A stretch of DNA of 64,000 bases from Marinobacterium zhoushanense (GTDB taxonomy: Bacteria; Pseudomonadota; Gammaproteobacteria; Pseudomonadales; Balneatricaceae): assembly GCF_014641945.1 (NCBI RefSeq), contig NZ_BMIJ01000005.1:348718-412717 (forward strand), written 5' to 3'. Below, in pieces: positions 59,964-64,000 of the stretch (its first letter is position 1; the number at the start of each line of letters is the position of its first letter). Below the pieces are notes generated by a model. The model ran no database searches and was not told where the DNA came from. It saw only the letters and a list, made by a program, of their open reading frames with translations. The translations under genes and the position numbers were made by a program.

Positions 59964-60580
59964 GCGGCTGGCCGAGCAGGGATCAGCGAACGGTGCAGGG
60001 CGGCAGTGAATGTCGCTAGCGACAGTGCACTCAGGACGCGGAACAGGGCTGGTTCCTGCCATGCAATCCCCCAGTTCGGTGCTACCGGGCTGGTTATCGT
60101 GAGGGTTAACGCCAGCAGTGCCGTGGCTGCGACGGCCAAGGGCTGCTTCAGCAGCACGCTGCCGACGGCGCAGGCGGCGACCATGGCCGCACCCAGCGCT
60201 TGCAGGTACTCTTCGCCATAGCCCAGTTGTCGACTGAGTTCGAAGGCGGCAAACAACGCCAACAGCCAGCGTCCCCAACCCGCACCCGCCCAGAACCAGC
60301 GACGCCCCAGGGCATACACGGCCGTGGCCATCAGTGGCAGTGAAATGTAGACCGCCAGATTCAGTGCCATCCGCCGCAGCACGCCCAGGTCACTGCCGGC
60401 GTCAGCGGGCAGGTACTGCGCGGGAATCGCCACCAGGATAAATAGCGCGCTCAGAGCCCAGGCGCTGAGCAGTGCGCGCTCATCCGTGCAGGCCTGGCGC
60501 TGACGCCAGGCCCAGAAGGCGCTGGCGCCGCTGCTCAGCAGCAGGGCCAGATCAGCGGCAATAGTCAGTGGCGCCACCAT
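59957..60580 (-). CDS. Polytopic membrane protein of unknown function
   Basis: A 207-residue inner-membrane protein with about six to seven hydrophobic helices, such as ADLALLLSSGASAFWAW, LSAWALSALFILVAIPAQYL, NLAVYISLPLMATAVYAL and AVAATALLALTLTITSP. I do not recognise the family and see no catalytic motif. The ATG (60578-60580) shares one base with the stop of hemL (TGATG), so its translation is coupled to hemL. Its 3' end overlaps the convergent lipoprotein gene by 7 bp. Confidence 0.75.
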   Translation of the reverse strand: MVAPLTIAADLALLLSSGASAFWAWRQRQACTDERALLSAWALSALFILVAIPAQYLPADAGSDLGVLRRMALNLAVYISLPLMATAVYALGRRWFWAGAGWGRWLLALFAAFELSRQLGYGEEYLQALGAAMVAACAVGSVLLKQPLAVAATALLALTLTITSPVAPNWGIAWQEPALFRVLSALSLATFTAALHRSLIPARPAAQ

Positions 60581-61860
60581 CAGAGCGTCGCGAACGCTTT
60601 GTCGGCCGCGGCCAGGGTGGCATCCAGATCGGCTTCACTGTGGGCGTCGGAGATAAAGCCGGCCTCAAATGCCGAGGGTGCCAGGTAGACTCCCTGGTCA
60701 AGCATGGCATGGAAAAAGCGGCCGAAACGCTCGGTATCGCAGGCGGTCGCATCGGCAAAGCCGCGAATCTCTGTGGCCTCGGTGAAGAACAGGCCGAACA
60801 TGCCGCCGACACAGGTGGTGGTGAACGGTATGTTGTGGCGTGCCGCGACCACCTCCAGTCCCTGGGTCAGGTATTCCGCCTTGGCCGAGAGCGATTCATG
60901 TACGTCCCCTTCGCTGAGGGCGTTCAGCATCGCCAGCCCGGCGGCCATCGCCAGTGGGTTGCCGGAGAGGGTGCCAGCCTGGTAGACCGGGCCCAGTGGT
61001 GCGATCTTCGACATGATCTCTTTTTTGCCGCCAAAGGCTCCCACCGGCAGACCGCCGCCGATCACCTTGCCCAGGGTGGTCAGGTCGGGCTTGATGTTGT
61101 AGTGCGCCTGCGCGCCGCCGAGGGCGACGCGGAAACCGGTCATCACCTCGTCGAAGATCAGCACCGTTCCATATTGGTCGCAGATCTCGCGCAGCCCCTC
61201 GAGGAAACCGGGCACGGGCGGGATGCAGTTCATGTTGCCGGCCACCGGCTCGACGATGATGCAGGCGATCTGCTCGCCGACCTCGGCAAAGGCCTGGCGC
61301 ACGTTGTCCAGGTTGTTGTACTCCAGGGTCAGGGTGTGCTCGGCCAACGCGGCGGGCACCCCCGGCGAGTTGGGTTCGCCCAGGGTCAAGGCGCCGGAGC
61401 CTGCCTTGACCAGCAGCGAGTCGGAGTGGCCGTGGTAGCAGCCTTCGAATTTGACGATCTTGTCGCGACCGGTGTAACCGCGTGCCAGGCGGATGGCGCT
61501 CATGGTGGCTTCGGTGCCGGAGCTGACCATACGCACCATCTCGATCGATGGCATCAGCTCACATACCTTGTCGGCCATGACCGTCTCGATGGCGGTGGGA
61601 GCGCCGAAGCCGAGGCCGTTGTCCAGCGCACTGCGTACGGCATCCATTACCGGCTGATAGCAGTGGCCGAGGATCATTGGGCCCCAGGAGCCGACATAGT
61701 CGATGTAGCGCTTGTCGTCCTCGTCGAACAGGTAGGCGCCTTCGCCACGCTTGAAAAATATCGGCGTGCCGCCTACCCCTTTGAATGCGCGCACCGGCGA
61801 GTTGACGCCGCCGGGGATATGGGTCTGGGCGGCTTTAAATAGCGATTCGGAAGCAGACAT
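60580..61860 (-). CDS. hemL: Glutamate-1-semialdehyde 2,1-aminomutase
   Basis: Converts glutamate-1-semialdehyde to 5-aminolevulinate in the C5 pathway of heme synthesis. 426 residues, PLP fold type I. It begins [20 protein letters not shown] and has [60 protein letters not shown] and the PLP lysine in [17 protein letters not shown] (near residue 265). Start ATG at 61860 is preceded by GGACGATGCCCC. It lies 35 bp after thiE; the pair thiE-hemL is also found in Pseudomonas. Confidence 0.97.
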   Translation of the reverse strand: MSASESLFKAAQTHIPGGVNSPVRAFKGVGGTPIFFKRGEGAYLFDEDDKRYIDYVGSWGPMILGHCYQPVMDAVRSALDNGLGFGAPTAIETVMADKVCELMPSIEMVRMVSSGTEATMSAIRLARGYTGRDKIVKFEGCYHGHSDSLLVKAGSGALTLGEPNSPGVPAALAEHTLTLEYNNLDNVRQAFAEVGEQIACIIVEPVAGNMNCIPPVPGFLEGLREICDQYGTVLIFDEVMTGFRVALGGAQAHYNIKPDLTTLGKVIGGGLPVGAFGGKKEIMSKIAPLGPVYQAGTLSGNPLAMAAGLAMLNALSEGDVHESLSAKAEYLTQGLEVVAARHNIPFTTTCVGGMFGLFFTEATEIRGFADATACDTERFGRFFHAMLDQGVYLAPSAFEAGFISDAHSEADLDATLAAADKAFATL

Positions 61861-61895
61861 GGGGCATCGTCCTGTGTCATTAAGTACAAATTGAA

Positions 61896-62528
61896 TTATG
61901 CGGAAAACAATTGGCCGAACGCCCGCGCGCGCGCTTCGATATCGTCCTGCGCGAACAGGGCATGGATCACTGCAATCATGTCGGCGCCGGCCTGAATTAC
62001 CTGGCTGGCATTATCCATACTGAGCCCGCCAATCGCCACTATCGGACAGTGGAGGCGGCTGCGGGCGTCCTGCAGTAGGCTGAGCGGGGCGGGGATGGCG
62101 TCGGGCTTGGTGCTCGATGGGAAGAACGCACCGAAAGCGACATAGTCGGCACCGCCCTGTTCCGCGGCAAGCGCCAGGTCCAGTTGGTCGTGGCAGGTGA
62201 TACCGATGATCGCCTTGGCGCCCAGCCGCTCACGAGCCGCCGCCAGCGAACCGTCCGTCTGGCCAAGGTGGACGCCGTCGGCGCCGCTGGCCAGGGCCAG
62301 TTCCACGTCGTCATTGATCAACAGGGGAGCCAGATGGGCGCGGCAAAGTTGTGCCAGTGCCTGAGCCTGGCGCAGGCGTTTGCTGGCGTCATCGGACTTG
62401 TCCCGGTACTGCACGATGCGGGCACCGCCACGCAGTGCGGCCGCAACCGAGTCCAGCAGTTGTTGGTCGTCCGGCATCAGTCCGGCATCGGTAATGGCAT
62501 AGAGTCCGCTAAGGGTGGTTTTGATCAT
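61896..62528 (-). CDS. thiE: Thiamine-phosphate synthase
   Basis: Couples hydroxymethylpyrimidine diphosphate and thiazole phosphate to thiamine phosphate. 210 residues, TIM barrel. Motifs: [20 protein letters not shown] (normally QxRxK), [35 protein letters not shown] (phosphate/pyrophosphate site) and [20 protein letters not shown]. The ATG overlaps the stop of the upstream ClC gene (ATGA), so it is coupled to it. thiD, the usual upstream partner in Pseudomonas, is not here. No TPP riboswitch is visible in the window, though the operon start lies beyond the right edge. Confidence 0.95.
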   Translation of the reverse strand: MIKTTLSGLYAITDAGLMPDDQQLLDSVAAALRGGARIVQYRDKSDDASKRLRQAQALAQLCRAHLAPLLINDDVELALASGADGVHLGQTDGSLAAARERLGAKAIIGITCHDQLDLALAAEQGGADYVAFGAFFPSSTKPDAIPAPLSLLQDARSRLHCPIVAIGGLSMDNASQVIQAGADMIAVIHALFAQDDIEARARAFGQLFSA

Positions 62529-64000
62529 AGGGCCTGTTTGTGGTTGTAGTACTCTTCGATCTGGCTACGACGGATCACGCCCAGCGGCGTGCCCTGGTTG
62601 CTGATCACCAGCAGCACACTGACATCGTGTGCGACCATCGATTCCCAGGCCTCGTGCAGTGTGGCGCGGGAGTATATGGGTATCGCTTCCTGACGGCCGG
62701 CGGGGATCTGCATCAGCTCGATACACAGATCATCCTGCTCGGCAGGGTGCTTATCGAGCCAGCGTGCCAGGTCGCCCATCGGCAGCAGCGCATTGGTCTC
62801 GCCCTGCTCGATCAGGAACCAGCGCGGAGACGCCTTGAGCAGCTGGTTGGCTTCTGCCACGGTGACCAGGGCATGGGTGCTGACAAGGTCGCGCTCCAGC
62901 AGGCTTCCCACCGCGGCGCGGGACAGCGCCTGTGCCAGCGGTGCCTGGCTGGCATCCAGGCCCTGGGCTTCGAGAATGGCCTGAAAGGCAGAGGGGCGTT
63001 TGAACAGGGATCTCAGGGTCAGGTTGCTGACAACGATGGCGATCATACCGGGCAGAATGATCGCCGAGTTATCGGTCAGTTCCAGTAGCGCGATCAGCGC
63101 CGCCAGCGGCGCGTTGAGTATCGCGCCCATCATCGCGCCCATGCCGACGGTGGTGAACAGGTCGATCGGCATGTTGAAACCCAGATATTGCGCAAATCCG
63201 GCCAGCAGGGCGCCGGCGAGCGCGCCGATCACCAGCGATGGGCCGATTATGCCGCCGGGGATGCCCAGGCCGATGACGAAGGGGGTCAGCAGGGTCTTGC
63301 AGATCAGCAGTAACAGCAGTAGGTCGAGCACGGCTGGGCCGTCGAACAGCTGCTCGATACTGTCGTAGCCGGTGCCCATGACCTCCGGCACCGCCACCGA
63401 GACGACGCCGGCCAGTACACCGGCGATCATGAAGCGTACCGCAAGCGGCGTGCGGCGCAGTCTCACCGTGCGCTGCAGGGTATAGATGAATGCCGCCGCG
63501 ACCAGGCCAACGGCCAGGCCCAGGATCAGCAGAAGTGGCAGTTCGGGCAGGATTTCGGTCGACAGTGCGGGGAGCCTGAGTTCGGCGGCGTGGCCGATCA
63601 CCAGCTGTACCAGAACATCGGCGACCACAGCGGCGACGATCACCGGAATAAAGCCGAGGATACTATACTCCAACAGTATCACCTCCATGGCGAAGATAAC
63701 GCCCGCCAGGGGGGTGTTGAAGACTGCTGCGATAGACGCGGCGCTGCCGCAGCCGATGAGTATGCGCAGGGTGTTGTTGGGCAGTTTCAGCCACTGCCCG
63801 ATCAGGCTACCGCAGCTGCCACCAAGGTAAACCGCGGGGCCTTCGCGACCGACGCTGTGGCCACTGCCAAGTGCGATGGCGCCACCGACGAACTGGGTCA
63901 GCAGGTCGGCCAACGACAGGCGGCCCTGATGATAATTCAGCCGCTCCAGCAGGTGGGGTATCCCCACCGAGCGGGATAGCCTGGGGATTGTGAGCAGGAG
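62525..64000 (-). CDS. ClC-family chloride channel/antiporter with CBS domains, 5' end outside window
   Basis: C-terminal part (about 490 codons) of a ClC-type membrane protein; the frame stays open to the right edge, so the GTG at 63967 is not the start. The gating glutamate is in [11 protein letters not shown]. The first pore motif reads SVGIP (GSGIP in classical ClC) and the third GGIIGP (GGIFAP). About nine hydrophobic segments precede a cytoplasmic pair of CBS domains (from about base 62980 down to 62530; [20 protein letters not shown] and [20 protein letters not shown]). The stop overlaps thiE by 4 bp. Ion specificity and channel versus exchanger mode cannot be told. Confidence 0.9.
   Translation of the reverse strand, partial: LLLTIPRLSRSVGIPHLLERLNYHQGRLSLADLLTQFVGGAIALGSGHSVGREGPAVYLGGSCGSLIGQWLKLPNNTLRILIGCGSAASIAAVFNTPLAGVIFAMEVILLEYSILGFIPVIVAAVVADVLVQLVIGHAAELRLPALSTEILPELPLLLILGLAVGLVAAAFIYTLQRTVRLRRTPLAVRFMIAGVLAGVVSVAVPEVMGTGYDSIEQLFDGPAVLDLLLLLLICKTLLTPFVIGLGIPGGIIGPSLVIGALAGALLAGFAQYLGFNMPIDLFTTVGMGAMMGAILNAPLAALIALLELTDNSAIILPGMIAIVVSNLTLRSLFKRPSAFQAILEAQGLDASQAPLAQALSRAAVGSLLERDLVSTHALVTVAEANQLLKASPRWFLIEQGETNALLPMGDLARWLDKHPAEQDDLCIELMQIPAGRQEAIPIYSRATLHEAWESMVAHDVSVLLVISNQGTPLGVIRRSQIEEYYNHKQAL

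Noticed and set aside
61860..64000. TPP riboswitch for thiE
   Set aside because: thiE starts within the ClC stop codon and has no leader of its own; nothing in the visible ClC region resembles a THI box.

Overview
The window is a 64 kb stretch of the chromosome of a GC-rich gammaproteobacterium, by eye near 60 % GC. Gene content and order follow Pseudomonas and its marine relatives (Pseudomonadales/Oceanospirillales): nudF-yqiB-cpdA-yqiA-parE, carA-carB-greA, ftsH-folP-glmM-tpiA-secG-tRNA-Leu-tRNA-fMet-rimP-nusA-infB-rbfA-truB-rpsO-pnp, and gluQ-cbrA-cbrB-[crcZ]-pcnB-folK-panB-panC. The genus cannot be fixed from the sequence alone. No insertion sequence, prophage, integrase or CRISPR array is visible. 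This is mostly core genome, and the interest lies in small RNAs, leaders, overlaps and one decayed gene.

Layout. 1-8.4 kb: the end of recJ, nfo, a three-domain EAL-CBS-GGDEF protein, then the nudF-to-parE cluster. 8.6-13.4 kb: a small membrane protein, an L,D-transpeptidase with a matching MepK-type endopeptidase, and a divergent chemoreceptor. 13.4-18.6 kb: carAB-greA behind a promoter and an attenuator-like terminator. 18.6-34.5 kb: yhbY, a ruined copy of rlmE, then the long housekeeping run from ftsH to pnp with two tRNA genes. 34.5-41.5 kb: a YciC-like membrane protein, two rRNA-modification enzymes (RsmC-like, RsuA), a two-domain QueD-like protein, a large exported hydrolase-like protein and a thiolase. 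41.7-51.8 kb: panC, panB, folK, pcnB, a CrcZ-like RNA locus, cbrB, cbrA, a cbrX-like small gene, gluQ and dksA, all on the minus strand. 52-64 kb: an aminotransferase, a Rieske protein, a heme/cobalamin-type ABC importer pair, a kinase-like fusion protein, PBP1b, a TPR lipoprotein, hemL, thiE and a ClC channel cut by the right edge.

Main results. (1) Between cbrB and pcnB, where annotation would normally leave a gap, there is a good sigma-54 promoter (GG-N10-GC, 45746-45760, minus strand). It is followed by four A-rich AAnAAnAA-type motifs, three of them in loops of predicted hairpins, and ends at a terminator-like hairpin. Upstream lie five TGTTAC/GTAACA half-sites resembling CbrB sites. Together with the flanking genes this is a strong candidate for a CrcZ-type Hfq/Crc-sequestering RNA, making 45.3-50.4 kb a complete carbon-catabolite-control module. 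(2) The rRNA methyltransferase gene rlmE, normally intact between yhbY and ftsH, survives only as a pseudogene at 19069-19552: three internal stops, one frameshift and loss of most of the SAM-binding motif, although the rest is still readable. (3) carA and rimP both have intrinsic terminators in their leaders, suggesting attenuation of the pyrimidine/arginine operon and of the nusA-infB operon.
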